Assembly: GCA_034696485.1 (NCBI GenBank)
Contig: JAQIWT010000466.1
Span: 1 to 19,723 of the forward strand
Origin: Isohypsibius dastychi
Lineage: Eukaryota; Tardigrada; Eutardigrada; Parachela; Isohypsibiidae
Direction of reading: 5' to 3'
DNA length: 19,723 nt
Under the pieces are notes generated by a model. The model did no database searches and was not told the DNA's origin. It saw nothing but the letters and a program-made list of their open reading frames with translations. Below are positions 19,228-19,723 of the stretch, in pieces; position 1 is the stretch's first letter; each line of letters starts with the position of its first letter. Position numbers and translations under genes: made by a program.

Positions 19228-19475
19228 CCGTTCGATCTGCGTATGGATCTGGCTGTGTTTTTTGTGACGGACGTTTCCGGCAGTTTTCGTACCGGATGTG
19301 GACGATTCGATGGATTAGACCGGAAAGTTTTGGTCAGAGAGAATATTCTGTGTCCGACTGGACTTGAAATGGATTATACTGTACATACAGAAGACTTTAC
19401 TGGGCGGATGTCTAAGTTGGCGCGATTTCTTTGGCCAGCAAAAATCGCCATGGAGTCAATCAAATGATGTTCTGT
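19228..19475 (+). pseudogene. LDLR/LRP-type YWTD propeller fragment, copy B
   Basis: Duplicate of the fragment at 15770-16023. It opens PFDLRMDLAVFFVTD, then GRFDGLDRKVLVRENILCP and TGLEMDY in one frame. A frameshift follows near 19383, after which the next frame reads RRLYWADV and stops. The KVLVREN run lacks the 1-nt deletion seen in copy A, but the WTD box has decayed to VTD. The first blade (DWIGG) of copy A is missing through a deletion of about 75 nt upstream of 19228. The terminal donor is TGTGAGT here. The two copies have independent lesions, so they decayed after duplication. Confidence 0.7.
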
Positions 19476-19545
19476 GAGTTGGAAGAGAAAATCATCAGGA
19501 AATGCTGTTTTGAATTAGCCTGCGATTCTGAGGATTAATAGAAAA

Positions 19546-19723
19546 AACGTCTTAGAGACTCGCTCTCTGTGTTCGCGGGTTTCCGGTAGGGTGGAAATGT
19601 CTTGAAATTTTTTCAGGCTAATATCACCGTTCAGGCTAATATCACCTAATTCAACTTAACTTAATCCTCGTGAATTAATTTACTTTTGCTGCAAATGACT
19701 TCCAATATTTGACCTTTCATAGT
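19546..19723. other. Flank beyond the duplication, no gene seen
   Basis: Unique, AT-rich sequence. It contains a 17-bp direct repeat, TTCAGGCTAATATCACC, at 19612-19628 and 19630-19646. Confidence 0.5.

Larger units (their letters stand above)
16099..19545 (+). repeat. Tandem duplication unit B
   Basis: Second head-to-tail unit, shorter than A mainly because intron 3 lacks about 700 nt and the first YWTD blade is deleted. It ends in TAGCCTGCG..GGATTAATAGAAAAAA at about 19520-19545, the same sequence that precedes the start codon of gene B at the end of unit A. Beyond it the sequence (CGTCTTAGAGACTCG...) is unique in the window. Confidence 0.85.

Overview
The window looks like a piece of an animal genome, most likely a nematode or similar small-intron invertebrate. 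The genes are split by spliceosomal introns (70 to 1552 nt) with GT..AG borders and T-rich, often TTTTCAG-like acceptors. The only clear host gene family is a metazoan one, the 2-phosphoxylose phosphatase (PXYLP1/ACPL2) branch of the histidine acid phosphatases. Remnants of an LDL-receptor-type YWTD propeller lie beside it. There are no operons, Shine-Dalgarno sites or other prokaryotic signals. Exon borders were worked out by hand from splice sites, reading phase and family motifs.

Layout. (1) 109-3049: a complete hAT DNA transposon (117-3041) with 21-bp perfect terminal inverted repeats and an 8-bp target duplication. It carries one unbroken four-exon transposase gene on the minus strand (BED zinc finger, RNase-H-like core, hATC domain). 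(2) 3050-8500: mostly gene-poor, decayed sequence. It holds two weak coding-like remnants (about 3.2-3.5 kb and 5.8-6.4 kb), short tandem repeats, and a 582-bp element with 19-bp terminal inverted repeats. (3) 8500-11300: a graveyard of transposons. An internally deleted PIF/Harbinger-like element (8777-10269) has 33-bp terminal repeats and two convergent broken genes. It sits between the arms of an older inverted repeat and is followed by a broken mariner/Tc1-like transposase. (4) 11799-19545: a head-to-tail tandem duplication. Each unit has a four-exon PXYLP1-like phosphatase gene (482 and 485 aa, both intact) followed by a decayed exon-like fragment of an LDLR/LRP YWTD propeller.

The two phosphatases are the functional core. 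By family they would be Golgi type II membrane enzymes that remove the 2-O-phosphate from the xylose of the glycosaminoglycan linkage region. Exon phases and lengths are the same in both copies except at the C-terminus, and both keep the RHG and HD catalytic motifs. The detectable duplication boundary lies essentially at the start codon, so gene B has the tail of unit A upstream of it in place of gene A's 5' flank. The LRP fragment has decayed differently in the two units, which suggests it was copied along with the phosphatase as a passenger.
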